Origin: UBA2093 sp044340485
GTDB lineage: Bacteria; Actinomycetota; Acidimicrobiia; Acidimicrobiales; Ilumatobacteraceae
Direction of reading: 5' to 3'
Assembly (NCBI GenBank): GCA_044340485.1
Contig: JBIITN010000005.1
Location: forward strand, 1 to 64,000
DNA: 64,000 bases
Positions within the stretch are counted from its first letter, which is position 1. Each line of letters opens with the position of its first letter. The notes under the pieces are model-generated. The model was not told the origin of the DNA and did no database searches. It saw only the letters and a list, made by a program, of their open reading frames with translations. Made by a program: the position numbers and the translations under genes. Positions 32,659-41,252 of this stretch are shown one piece after another.

Positions 32659-33405
32659 ATGTCTGGTCATTCCAAATGGGCGACAATCAAGCACAAAAAA
32701 GGGGCAGCTGACAAAGCCCGAGGAAAGTTGTTTGCAAAGTTGGCACGACAGATAGAGGTTGCAGCGCGCCAAGGTGGTGGCGATCTTGAATCTAATTCTT
32801 CACTACGAAATGTTGTATTGAAGGCCAAAGCGGCACAGATGACAAAAGATGCCATTGATCGTGCGATTAAGCGCGCCACGGGCGAAGGCGATACATCTAA
32901 TTACGAGAACATCACCTATGAGGGTTATGCGCCTGGTGGTGTTGCAATGTTGGTTGATGTGTTGACTGATAACCGCAACCGCACCGCTAGCGACGTGCGA
33001 AGTGCGTTTACAAAGTACGGCGGTGCGATGGCAGAACCTGGTGCTGTTGGTTGGCAGTTCTCACGCAAGGGCGTGATCTTGATAGATGGCGGGATCGACG
33101 AAGACACCGCACTCACCGTGTCGCTTGACGCAGGTGCAGATGACGTGTCTCGTGACGGTGATTCATGGCGCGTGGTGACCGATCCGTCCAGCGTGTATGA
33201 GGTACGGGATGCTCTCATGGCGCACGGCATAGAGGTGCAATCTGCTGAATCCACCATGGTGTCATCTACAGTCATAGAAGTATCAGACCCAAACGATGCA
33301 AAACAGGTACTGCGGATCATGGACATGTTGGAAGACAATGACGATGTCCAAGATGTGTATGCCAATTTTGATATCGCAGAGTCAATTATGCAGGAGGTCG
33401 GTTGA
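32659..33405 (+). CDS. yebC: YebC/PmpR family protein
   Basis: The 248-residue product is full-length YebC: MSGHSKWATIKHKKGAADKA, then LFAKLARQIEVAARQGG, ITYEGYAPGGVAMLVDVLTDN and FTKYGGAMAEPGAVGWQF. Family members act as DNA-binding regulators or, as found more recently for some, as translation factors helping at proline stretches. yebC next to ruvC is a widely conserved order, though here bcp lies between them. Confidence 0.95.
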   Translation: MSGHSKWATIKHKKGAADKARGKLFAKLARQIEVAARQGGGDLESNSSLRNVVLKAKAAQMTKDAIDRAIKRATGEGDTSNYENITYEGYAPGGVAMLVDVLTDNRNRTASDVRSAFTKYGGAMAEPGAVGWQFSRKGVILIDGGIDEDTALTVSLDAGADDVSRDGDSWRVVTDPSSVYEVRDALMAHGIEVQSAESTMVSSTVIEVSDPNDAKQVLRIMDMLEDNDDVQDVYANFDIAESIMQEVG

Positions 33406-33857
33406 TGAGTGTGGCAGTAGGAGACAAAGCGCCTGACTTCACGTTGTCAGGCACCGGATCACGGTCGTATTCGTTGTCAGAATTTCGCGGTAAGCCAGTA
33501 GTGCTCGTGTTTTATCCAGGAGACGACTCACCGGTGTGCACCAAACAGTTGAACACCTATAACAACGAGCTTGAACAGTTCTCCGGGGTGGGGGCGCAGG
33601 TGATTGCAATTTCGGCACAAGATATGGCAAGCCATGACAAGTTCGCGAACAAACACGGATTTCAATTCCCACTGTTGTCAGATCCCGACAAGGCAGTTGC
33701 CGAGGCCTACGGAACGGTAGGGCCGCTGGGGTTTCCTCGTCGCAGCGTTTTCGTGATCAACGCCGATGGTGTCATCACATACGCCCACCGAGCAATTGCT
33801 GGGCTCACCTATCGACCCGTGTCAGAACTGATTGAAGCAGTCGCCCACAGCAGTTAG
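33405..33857 (+). CDS. bcp: Thiol peroxidase, BCP/AhpC-TSA family
   Basis: The 150-residue product is an atypical peroxiredoxin (PrxQ/BCP): VGDKAPDFTLSGTG, LVFYPGDDSPVCTKQLN with peroxidatic C45, and FPRRSVFVINADGVI. The usual resolving Cys five residues later is Asn, so it is probably a 1-Cys type. AGGAGG at 33392-33397 sets ATG 33405, which overlaps the yebC stop. It probably protects against peroxides in the cytoplasm. ruvC starts 22 bases downstream under its own SOS promoter. Confidence 0.92.
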   Translation: MSVAVGDKAPDFTLSGTGSRSYSLSEFRGKPVVLVFYPGDDSPVCTKQLNTYNNELEQFSGVGAQVIAISAQDMASHDKFANKHGFQFPLLSDPDKAVAEAYGTVGPLGFPRRSVFVINADGVITYAHRAIAGLTYRPVSELIEAVAHSS

Positions 33858-33866
33858 CCACATTGC

Positions 33867-33872
33867 TACAAT
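33867..33872 (+). promoter_or_regulatory. -10 box of ruvCAB
   Basis: TACAAT is followed by seven bases and ATG 33880. It abuts the LexA box, so LexA would occlude it. Confidence 0.65.
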
Positions 33873-33888
33873 CGAACCTATGTTCGAT
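33871..33888. promoter_or_regulatory. LexA (SOS) box over the ruvC start
   Basis: ATCGAAC-CTAT-GTTCGAT has perfect 7-bp arms and matches the actinobacterial SOS consensus TCGAAC-N4-GTTCGA exactly (33872-33887). It overlaps the end of the -10 box and the ruvC ATG (33880). ruvCAB is a known LexA target in M. tuberculosis. Confidence 0.88.
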
Positions 33889-34407
33889 CGCCCGTACATC
33901 GTCTTGGGTATCGACCCAGGCCTCACCCGTTGTGGGTATGCGGTGGTGTCGATGTCGGGGCCTAACACTGTGGCTGCTAAGGCCATGGGGGTCATTCGTA
34001 CCGATAAGGACCACGACATTGCCGATCGGCTGGCCCAGTTACATGCCGATGTCGAAGAGTTATTGGTCGAGTTTTCACCCGATGCTGTGGCGGTCGAGCA
34101 GGTGTTTTTTCAAAACAACGTGCGCACGGCGATGTCAGTTGGCCAAGCAAGCGGTGTGGTCCTTGCGATCGCTCGGTTGCGGGGATGCGAAGTTGCTCAA
34201 TACACACCAAGCCAAGTGAAAGATGCAGTTGCTGGCTGGGGAAGTGCCGGAAAGGCGCAAGTGCAAAAAATGGTGCAGGCCAGATTGTCGTTAGCAACAT
34301 TGCCAACCCCCGCTGACGCTGCCGATGCCGCTGCAGTCGCGTTGTGTCACTGTGCATGTACGCCGTCAGCGCGACGAGTGTCGGCCGAGTTAGGGCGTAC
34401 ATCGTGA
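33880..34407 (+). CDS. ruvC: Holliday junction resolvase RuvC
   Basis: RuvC cuts Holliday junctions in the RuvABC resolvasome. From ATG 33880 the product is 175 residues. Acidic catalytic residues are visible: D12 in GIDPGLTRCGYAVV, E73 in AVEQVFFQNN, and the C-terminal Asp pair in DAADAAAVALCH. The in-frame start at 33832 would add residues unlike RuvC and would ignore the SOS promoter. The stop overlaps the ruvA start. Confidence 0.95.
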   Translation: MFDRPYIVLGIDPGLTRCGYAVVSMSGPNTVAAKAMGVIRTDKDHDIADRLAQLHADVEELLVEFSPDAVAVEQVFFQNNVRTAMSVGQASGVVLAIARLRGCEVAQYTPSQVKDAVAGWGSAGKAQVQKMVQARLSLATLPTPADAADAAAVALCHCACTPSARRVSAELGRTS

Positions 34408-34991
34408 TTGGAAGCTTGAGAGGCAAAGTGCTCGAGAGAACGCCGCCTCAGACTGTTCTTGTCGATGTTGCCGGAGTGGGGTACTTGTGCACGGTCACGC
34501 CAGCCACATTTGCCGAATTAGAACCCACAGTCGAAACCTTTGTGTATGTTCACCATCACATTCGTGAAGATGCACAAACGCTGTTCGCATTTACTCAACG
34601 AGACGAGCGGGACACATTTCAAGCACTCATTGGTGCTCATGGTGTTGGACCAAGCATGGCGCTTGCGATCTTGTCGGTTCATTCTCCGCGCGTGTTGCAC
34701 GACATTGTTGCAACCGGTGATGTCGCAGCACTCACACTTGTGCCAGGCATTGGCAAAAAGAGCGCAGAGCGAATCATGGTGGAAGTGAAATCACGCCTAC
34801 AGAAAGTCCATGTCGAGTCGCTTGGGTCCTCCGCGGTGTCATCAACCATCGGAGATGTTCGCGAAGCTTTGCTCGGATTGGGGTATGCCCACGAAGAGAT
34901 TCGCGAAGTGTTGAGTGATTTGCATGGGTCACATACTTCTGAAGAACTGTTACGTGACGCGTTATCGGCACTGGGAGCTCGCCGTGCGTGA
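34404..34991 (+). CDS. ruvA: Holliday junction DNA helicase subunit RuvA
   Basis: RuvA binds the four-way junction and loads RuvB. From GTG 34404 (GTGA overlap with ruvC) the product is 195 residues and begins with the OB fold MIGSLRGKVLER. HHIREDAQTLFAF follows, then helix-hairpin-helix motifs (GVGPSMALAIL, LVPGIGKKSAERIMVE) and a C-terminal RuvB-binding domain (REALLGLGYAHEEI). The frame extends to 34344, but 34404 gives the canonical start. Confidence 0.95.
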   Translation: MIGSLRGKVLERTPPQTVLVDVAGVGYLCTVTPATFAELEPTVETFVYVHHHIREDAQTLFAFTQRDERDTFQALIGAHGVGPSMALAILSVHSPRVLHDIVATGDVAALTLVPGIGKKSAERIMVEVKSRLQKVHVESLGSSAVSSTIGDVREALLGLGYAHEEIREVLSDLHGSHTSEELLRDALSALGARRA

Positions 34992-35982
34992 AGAATTTCT
35001 TGATCCAGAAATTAGATCCGAGATCGAAACATCAGACGAGACGGGGCTTCGTCCACGTCATCTCGACGACTTCGTCGGACAACGAGAACTAAAAGAGCAT
35101 CTCGATATCGTCCTTGGTGCTGCACGTCAACGCGGACAAGCCGCCGATCACATTTTGCTTGCGGGGCCTCCCGGACTCGGTAAAACAACAATGGCTGGCA
35201 TTGTCGCGGCAGAGATGGGAGTGACATTGCACGTCACTTCTGGCCCCGCGCTTGAGCGTGCAGGAGACTTGGCGGCGATTCTCACCAAGCTCGGTGAACA
35301 TGACGTTTTGTTTATTGATGAAATTCACCGGCTGTCTCGAGCAGTTGAAGAAATCTTGTATCCCGCGATGGAGGATTACCAAATCGACATTGTTGTCGGC
35401 AAGGGACCCGCAGCGTCATCTATTCGGTTAACGCTTCCACCGTTCACTCTTGTAGGTGCCACTACTCGCACCGGCATGATCACTGGTCCATTACGTGATC
35501 GATTTGGGTTAGTGGCACGCCTCGATTACTACACCACGGATGAGCTGTTGGCGATCGTCACACGTGCAGCGAGCATTCTTGATGTGCCAATTGACGATCA
35601 AGGGGCGATGGAAATTGCACGTCGTGCACGTGGCACACCGCGTATTGCAAATCGATTACTGCGTCGGGTTCGCGACTTTGCTGAAGTGCGTGGAGATGGT
35701 GTCATCACACATGGAGTGGCAAACGAAGCATTGATGGTATTCGGAGTTGACGAGCTCGGACTTGACAAAGTTGACCGTGCGGTTTTGCGTGCACTATGTC
35801 ATCAATTTGCCGGTGGTCCTGTTGGCTTGTCAACGCTCGCCATTGCCGTCGGGGAGCAACCAGAGACTATTGAAGACGTCTATGAGCCATTCCTCATTCA
35901 GCAGGGATTACTTGCACGCACTCCGCGTGGTCGAATAGCGATGCAGCGCGCATGGGATCACATTGGTCCTGACGCTTCGTAG
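34984..35982 (+). CDS. ruvB: Holliday junction branch migration ATPase RuvB
   Basis: RuvB is the AAA+ motor for branch migration. From GTG 34984, overlapping ruvA by eight bases, it has 332 residues. It contains LRPRHLDDFVGQRELKEHL, Walker A GPPGLGKTTMA, Walker B DVLFIDEIHRLSR, sensor GATTRTGMITGPLRDRFG, and a C-terminal winged helix. The longer frame from 34915 is rejected because those residues lie within ruvA and do not resemble RuvB. Confidence 0.96.
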   Translation: MREEFLDPEIRSEIETSDETGLRPRHLDDFVGQRELKEHLDIVLGAARQRGQAADHILLAGPPGLGKTTMAGIVAAEMGVTLHVTSGPALERAGDLAAILTKLGEHDVLFIDEIHRLSRAVEEILYPAMEDYQIDIVVGKGPAASSIRLTLPPFTLVGATTRTGMITGPLRDRFGLVARLDYYTTDELLAIVTRAASILDVPIDDQGAMEIARRARGTPRIANRLLRRVRDFAEVRGDGVITHGVANEALMVFGVDELGLDKVDRAVLRALCHQFAGGPVGLSTLAIAVGEQPETIEDVYEPFLIQQGLLARTPRGRIAMQRAWDHIGPDAS

Positions 35983-35992
35983 CGCGACGCCT

Positions 35993-35998
35993 TAACCT
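35993..35998 (+). promoter_or_regulatory. Leaderless-type -10 box of queA
   Basis: TAACCT is followed by seven bases and GTG 36006. Confidence 0.55.
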
Positions 35999-36005
35999 GT
36001 CTGTC

Positions 36006-37013
36006 GTGCGATTGTCCGACATTGACTATGAATTACCCGAGGAATTGATCGCGCAAAAACCGATTGAGCCACGTGACGCATCTCGCCTGTTGGTCGACCA
36101 AGGAAATGCACAGGCGCTTCATGGACACATGTATGAGTTCGATCAATTTGTGCAGCCTGGAGATGTGCTTGTCATTAACGACACCAAAGTACTGCCAGCA
36201 CGATTAATGCTTCAGCGCAGCTCCGGTGGAACGGCAGAAGTGTTGTTGTTGGAACCTTTATCACCCGATCACAGGCAGTGGGAGGCATTAATTCGCCCAG
36301 CACGGAAATTAAAAACAGGTGAAGTGCTCGAATATTTTGGTCGTCGAGTGGTTCGTATCGGTGAACGAAGGGAATCAGGGGACACATTCGTTGTTGAGAT
36401 CCTCGATGATGATCCTGATGCTCGGATTGATCTGATTGGTTCAATGCCATTGCCCCCGTACATCAAGAGATCGCTCGAAGACAAAGAGCGTTACCAAACC
36501 GTGTATGCCCGCGAACCAGGTTCAGCTGCAGCTCCAACCGCCGGTCTTCACTTCACAGAAGATTTGTTGCAACGTGTGCAGAGCCGTGGCGCATCTATCG
36601 CACGTGTGGAATTAATAGTTGGGTTAGACACGTTCAAACCCGTGACATCTGATGATCCGACCGAACATCAGATCCATACCGAAAGATATCGGGTACCCGT
36701 TGACACCTGGGACATGGTGCAGGCAGCGCAACGGGTGGTGGCAGTAGGGACCACTGCAACACGTGCACTTGAATCGGCGGCGACATTTGGTGAACTGGAG
36801 GGGCGTACAAATCTTTTTGTCACTCGCGGATATGAATGGCAAGTGGTGGACCTACTGCTCACCAATTTTCACATGCCTCGGACATCTCTGCTGCTTCTCA
36901 TTGACGCATTTGTGGGACCAAGATGGCGTGCGTTGTATGACGAGGCGATACGTAGCAAGTATCGTTTTCTTTCGTTTGGCGACGCCATGTTGCTTAATCG
37001 CCATCTTTCCTGA
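36006..37013 (+). CDS. queA: S-adenosylmethionine:tRNA ribosyltransferase-isomerase (QueA)
   Basis: QueA converts preQ1 in tRNA to epoxyqueuosine. The 335-residue product has the full family pattern: DIDYELPEELIAQKPIEPRD, VLVINDTKVLPARL, AAPTAGLHFTEDLL, and LLTNFHMPRTSLLLLIDAF. It starts with GTG behind a leaderless-type box and is 18 bases from tgt. Queuosine genes are absent from many actinobacteria, including mycobacteria at this locus. Confidence 0.94.
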   Translation: MRLSDIDYELPEELIAQKPIEPRDASRLLVDQGNAQALHGHMYEFDQFVQPGDVLVINDTKVLPARLMLQRSSGGTAEVLLLEPLSPDHRQWEALIRPARKLKTGEVLEYFGRRVVRIGERRESGDTFVVEILDDDPDARIDLIGSMPLPPYIKRSLEDKERYQTVYAREPGSAAAPTAGLHFTEDLLQRVQSRGASIARVELIVGLDTFKPVTSDDPTEHQIHTERYRVPVDTWDMVQAAQRVVAVGTTATRALESAATFGELEGRTNLFVTRGYEWQVVDLLLTNFHMPRTSLLLLIDAFVGPRWRALYDEAIRSKYRFLSFGDAMLLNRHLS

Positions 37014-37031
37014 ATGTGTACGTAGGTTTTC

Positions 37032-38129
37032 ATGTTTCGTGTACAACTAGAAGTCATTGCAACTGAAGGTGCAGCACGTACGGGCATTGCCACGACTCAT
37101 CGTGGGACGTATGAGACACCCTGTTTTATGCCGGTAGGAACACGAGGCGCGGTGAAGTATCTCAGTGCTCGTGATTACAGCGAACTCGGCGCACGAATTG
37201 TCCTCGGAAATACATATCACTTGATGTTGCGTCCGGGAGCAGAAGTAGTGAGTCACTTCGGTGGTCTCGGAGCATTCGCGGGCTGGGACGGACTGACCTT
37301 GACAGACTCTGGCGGTTTTCAAGTGTTCTCGCTCGATCCAAAGGTGGACGACGATGGTGTCACATTCAAATCCACCTATGACGGTTCGTTGCATCGATTT
37401 ACTCCTGAAGAAGCAGTTCGGGTTCAAGAGTTGTTGGGTGCCGATATACAAATGGTGCTCGATGTGTGTACTTCGCTTCCCGCGCCGGAAACAACTGTTC
37501 GCATGGACTTGGAACGCACTACTGCGTGGGCGTCACGTGCAAAAGCAGCGCACCAACGTTCTGATCAGTCACTCTTTGGCATAGTTCAGGGCGGTATCAG
37601 TGAATCGATGCGTGCTGAAAGCGCTGAGCGCACCGCAGCAATGGGGTTTGATGGGTACGGCATTGGCGGACTATCAGTGGGGGAAACTCGTGAAGAGATG
37701 TTGCCAGCCCTTGCTGCGGCGATCTCACGGTTGCCAGATGATCAGCCGCGGTACTTAATGGGAGTGGGAGATCCTGCCGCGCTAATTGAAGGCGTGGCGC
37801 TTGGTGTCGATCAATTTGACTGTGTGTTGCAATCGCGCCTTGGTCGACATGGAACTGCGCTCACATCGACAGGAAAACTGCAAATCAAGAATGCCCAGTT
37901 CGCCTCCGACGACCAACCACTTGACGCAAAATGCTCCTGTTGGGTGTGTGCACGTCATTCACGCGGGTATCTGCGTCATCTCGCGCGTGCGGGTGAGCCC
38001 ACTGCGGCCAGGTTGGTCACAGTGCACAATATTTCTTGGACTCTGCAACTCATGGAGCAAATGCGTGTCGCCATCCGTGAGGGAACCTTTGAAAACCTGC
38101 GCAAGGAGACCCTTGCTGTCTGGGGCTGA
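37032..38129 (+). CDS. tgt: Queuine tRNA-guanine transglycosylase
   Basis: Tgt swaps guanine 34 of certain tRNAs for preQ1. The 365-residue product has the catalytic Asp in TLTDSGGFQVFSL, the second Asp in GVDQFDCVLQSRLGRHG, and the zinc site CSCWVCARHSRGYLRHL. YGIGGLSVGE is the conserved glycine loop. It is next to queA and overlaps yajC by one base (TGATG), the usual queA-tgt-yajC-secD order of many bacteria. The preQ1 synthesis genes are not in this window. Confidence 0.95.
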   Translation: MFRVQLEVIATEGAARTGIATTHRGTYETPCFMPVGTRGAVKYLSARDYSELGARIVLGNTYHLMLRPGAEVVSHFGGLGAFAGWDGLTLTDSGGFQVFSLDPKVDDDGVTFKSTYDGSLHRFTPEEAVRVQELLGADIQMVLDVCTSLPAPETTVRMDLERTTAWASRAKAAHQRSDQSLFGIVQGGISESMRAESAERTAAMGFDGYGIGGLSVGETREEMLPALAAAISRLPDDQPRYLMGVGDPAALIEGVALGVDQFDCVLQSRLGRHGTALTSTGKLQIKNAQFASDDQPLDAKCSCWVCARHSRGYLRHLARAGEPTAARLVTVHNISWTLQLMEQMRVAIREGTFENLRKETLAVWG

Positions 38130-38500
38130 TGGCTAGGCTCGCATACGTGATTCACATACTCCTCGCAGCAGAAGGCTCCAGCAACAACGGTGGCAGCGGC
38201 TGGTTTTCTCTTCTCTTTTTCGGTGCAATTTTTGCCGCTATGTATTTCTTGTTGCTGCGGCCACAGCGCCGCCGCGTGAAAGCAGCTCAGACGCTGCAGT
38301 CAACCCTCGCCGAGGGAGATGAGGTTCTTTTGACCTCTGGCATCTATGGCTACATCAGCCTCATTGAGGGCGATGTTATTTGGGTGGAAATCACTGAGGT
38401 GGGCAACAAGGACAAGGTCGAGGTTCGTGTCGCGCGGTCGGCGATCGGGAAAAAGATCGAGACCAATACCTCTGAACCAGGTTCGTCATCATCTAAGTGA
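38129..38500 (+). CDS. yajC: Preprotein translocase accessory subunit YajC
   Basis: YajC is a small inner-membrane partner of SecDF and YidC. The 123-residue product has an N-terminal membrane helix (about 26-44) ending FLLLRPQRRRVKAAQ, then the soluble domain LAEGDEVLLTSGIYGYISLIEGD. The tail is Ser-rich. It overlaps the tgt stop and lies directly before secD. Confidence 0.92.
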   Translation: MARLAYVIHILLAAEGSSNNGGSGWFSLLFFGAIFAAMYFLLLRPQRRRVKAAQTLQSTLAEGDEVLLTSGIYGYISLIEGDVIWVEITEVGNKDKVEVRVARSAIGKKIETNTSEPGSSSSK

Positions 38501-38544
38501 CCGAACGCGTCGTCACTTTCGGGGCACAATAAACGTCTCTTCTT

Positions 38545-40047
38545 ATGAATAAAAGACCTGGACTCACCCTTATTCTCGCCGTTGGACTAATCGTGGGATT
38601 GTTCGTCGCCAACCTGTCGGCGCAGAATACGCCGTCGCTGGGTCTTGATTTGCAGGGAGGCGCATCAGTTACGTTGCAACCAGAAGGTGACTTTGAAGAC
38701 GCAGCTCTGAACGTTGCGGTAGACATCATTCGCCAACGCGTCGACTCACTCGGAGTTGCCGAGCCAGAGATCATTCGACAAGGAAATACGGTGGTTGTCA
38801 ACTTGCCCGGTGTCAAAGATCAGCAAGCAGCACTTGATTTGATTGGACGCACGGGAGAAGTGCAGTTACGCCAAGTTTTGCAGGTGGGGGTTACAGAAGA
38901 CCCCGCAACCACGACGACGCTCGTGCCAGACCAAAGCAGTACAACTCTTGCCGAGCCCTCCGGCGGTTTTGGGTCTTCGCGCTATGGCGCTGGGACTGTG
39001 GATGACACCGTTCCCGATTTTGCAGAGACAACAGAAGGTGAGTTGCCAGTACCCACGGTGGACGAAAGTGGTGCAGGTGGACAAGAAGTTTTGCCCGGTG
39101 CAAAAGATGGATTTGTGTATGTCGTTGGACCAGTGGCGGCGACAGGTCAGGTGTTTAGCAACGATGCTTCTGCCGACATCATTAACGGTCAATGGGTCGT
39201 GCTAGCGAATCTACGCGGCGGTGCTGGTGGCGAAGATTTGTGGAATCTCATTGCGAGTCAGTGCTATTCAGGAAGTGCGACGTGTCCGACACGACAGCTT
39301 GCCATTGTCTTAGACGGCGAAGTGATTTCGGCTCCTGTTGTGGAACAGCCGTCGTTTGCTGGTGGCGATGTTCAGATATCTGGATCATTCTCAGAACGCG
39401 AGGCACGTGACCTCACAAAGATCCTGCAGTTTGGTGCGGTCCCAGTGAAGTTCGAGGCACCAACTGCACAAACCGTTTCTGCAACATTGGGTAAAGATTC
39501 ACTGAATGCTGCCATTGTCGCCGGAATCATCGGAGTGCTTCTCGTGATGCTCTATTTGGTGGCGTATTACGGCATCTTGGGCTGGGTGGCAGTAGGGGGT
39601 CTGATGCTGTCTGGAATGTCGACCTACACCATTATTTCCTGGCTCTCGAAAACAAATGGGTTGGCACTGACCTTGTCGGGCGCTGCTGGTTTAATTGTCT
39701 CGATTGGTGTGTCGGTCGACTCGTACATCGTGTATTTCGAAAAACTTAAAGAAGACGTGAAGCACGGACGACTACTGCGCAATGCGGCACAGCGCAGCTT
39801 TGAAACCACCTGGCGCACCATTTTGGCTGCCGGGCTTGTGTCATTGATTGGCGCAGTCACGCTGTGGTGGTTAACCGTGGGTTCGGTTCGCGGTTTCGCA
39901 TTTTTCCTGGGGCTAGCGACCACCGTTGACCTAATTATTTCCTACGTCTTTACTCGCGCGGCCGTGGTTTTATTCTCGCGATCAAAATTGGCTAATCGTC
40001 GTCGTTTGCTTGGTATCCGAACTGCCCCTGCCGGAGGTGCATCATGA
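38545..40047 (+). CDS. secD: Protein translocase subunit SecD
   Basis: SecDF uses the proton gradient to pull proteins through SecYEG. The 500-residue product has an N-terminal membrane helix, LGLDLQGGASVTLQP (P1 region), RQRVDSLGVAEPEI, then a long Thr/Ser/acidic insert (about 110-175) before P1-head sequences with a CYSGSATC pair, and six C-terminal helices with VEQPSFAGGDVQISGSFSEREA and the SVDSYIVYFEKLKED region of TM4. The linker is longer than in E. coli. secF overlaps it by four bases. Confidence 0.95.
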   Translation: MNKRPGLTLILAVGLIVGLFVANLSAQNTPSLGLDLQGGASVTLQPEGDFEDAALNVAVDIIRQRVDSLGVAEPEIIRQGNTVVVNLPGVKDQQAALDLIGRTGEVQLRQVLQVGVTEDPATTTTLVPDQSSTTLAEPSGGFGSSRYGAGTVDDTVPDFAETTEGELPVPTVDESGAGGQEVLPGAKDGFVYVVGPVAATGQVFSNDASADIINGQWVVLANLRGGAGGEDLWNLIASQCYSGSATCPTRQLAIVLDGEVISAPVVEQPSFAGGDVQISGSFSEREARDLTKILQFGAVPVKFEAPTAQTVSATLGKDSLNAAIVAGIIGVLLVMLYLVAYYGILGWVAVGGLMLSGMSTYTIISWLSKTNGLALTLSGAAGLIVSIGVSVDSYIVYFEKLKEDVKHGRLLRNAAQRSFETTWRTILAAGLVSLIGAVTLWWLTVGSVRGFAFFLGLATTVDLIISYVFTRAAVVLFSRSKLANRRRLLGIRTAPAGGAS

Positions 40048-41243
40048 GTGGCCGCTTGCGTCGTCTGTATTACGGCGACACAGCCATTGACTTCTACGGT
40101 CGACGCAAGATTGCATTCATCACATCTCTTGTCGCAGTTGTCATCACTGTCTTTTCTCTGATCTTTCAGGGTTTGGAGTTGGGGATCGACTTCAAGGGTG
40201 GAGTTGCATGGGAAGCGCCAGTTTCTGGTCAATTAACTACAGACAGTGCACGCGACATTCTCACTGCAAATGGCGTCCAAGGTGCGAATGCGAAAATTCA
40301 AACGTTGACTTCTGGTTCTGACCAGCGCATTCGTGTTCAGGTGGGCGAGTTGACTGAGGAAACTCGGGTAGCGATACAGCAGGCTTTTGCCACTTCCGCA
40401 GGTGTTGATGTTGTTGAAGTGAGCGTGGCCGACGTGAGTTCGTCGTGGGGTCGGAGCATCACAGAAAAAGCTGTGCGAGCGTTGCTTGTATTTATTGTTG
40501 TTGCATCGTTATTTATCGCATGGCGTTTCGAATGGAAGATGGCTATTGCTGCAATTGTTGCGATGTTGCACGATGTGGTTTTGAGTATTGGCGTGTACGC
40601 ATTGTTTCAATTGGAAGTGACACCAGCAACAGTTGTTGCTTTTCTTACAATTCTCGGATTCTCGCTGTATGACACGATCGTTGTCTTTGACTGCGTAAAA
40701 GACAATGCACGTCGGTTGACGGGCACAAAGACCTCATACGGTGATGTCATTAACGTGTCGATGAATGAAGTGTTGATGCGCTCAGTCAACACCACTATCT
40801 CCACGCTCATTCCCGTGCTGAGTTTGTTGGTTGTTGGATCATGGATTATGGGTGCGACATCTCTTCGTGAATTCGCTATAGCACTGTTAGTCGGTCTTGC
40901 TTTTGGTACCTATTCTTCGATCTACATTGCGGCACCATTGCTTGGCGTACTGAAGTCACGTGAGGATGCGTATCGACCATATGCGGACTCGTTGGCAACG
41001 GGCGACGATTTGGTGGCGCTGATTCAAACAGGTGCCGTTGCGAAGCGTCGATCCACAGCGGGTAAGCGAAATAAGGCGTCGGACAGTGATCGAAGTGATC
41101 GGTACTTTGACGATGACTTGGCAGACGACATTGTTGTCACCGGCACGTCGTCGGTGTCGCCCGGGCAGGCGAACCGGGAGTCTGACGCGGTGGAAACGCT
41201 GCTCAGTCACCCTCCGCGCCCGCGAAAGAAGTCGCGTCGGTAG
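40044..41243 (+). CDS. secF: Protein translocase subunit SecF
   Basis: The 399-residue product is the SecD partner: DFYGRRKIAFITSL, LELGIDFKGGVAWE, the periplasmic domain, and five membrane helices with GFSLYDTIVVFDCVKDNARR. The C-terminal tail (about 310-399) is polar with Ser/Arg/Asp. A good GGAGG site precedes the ATGA overlap with secD. Its stop codon forms part of the -10 box of rel. Confidence 0.95.
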   Translation: MSGRLRRLYYGDTAIDFYGRRKIAFITSLVAVVITVFSLIFQGLELGIDFKGGVAWEAPVSGQLTTDSARDILTANGVQGANAKIQTLTSGSDQRIRVQVGELTEETRVAIQQAFATSAGVDVVEVSVADVSSSWGRSITEKAVRALLVFIVVASLFIAWRFEWKMAIAAIVAMLHDVVLSIGVYALFQLEVTPATVVAFLTILGFSLYDTIVVFDCVKDNARRLTGTKTSYGDVINVSMNEVLMRSVNTTISTLIPVLSLLVVGSWIMGATSLREFAIALLVGLAFGTYSSIYIAAPLLGVLKSREDAYRPYADSLATGDDLVALIQTGAVAKRRSTAGKRNKASDSDRSDRYFDDDLADDIVVTGTSSVSPGQANRESDAVETLLSHPPRPRKKSRR

Positions 41244-41246
41244 CCT
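41241..41246 (+). promoter_or_regulatory. Leaderless-type -10 box of rel, using the secF stop codon
   Basis: TAGCCT includes the secF TAG (41241-41243). Six bases then lead to ATG 41253. Confidence 0.6.
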
Positions 41247-41252
41247 CTAGTT

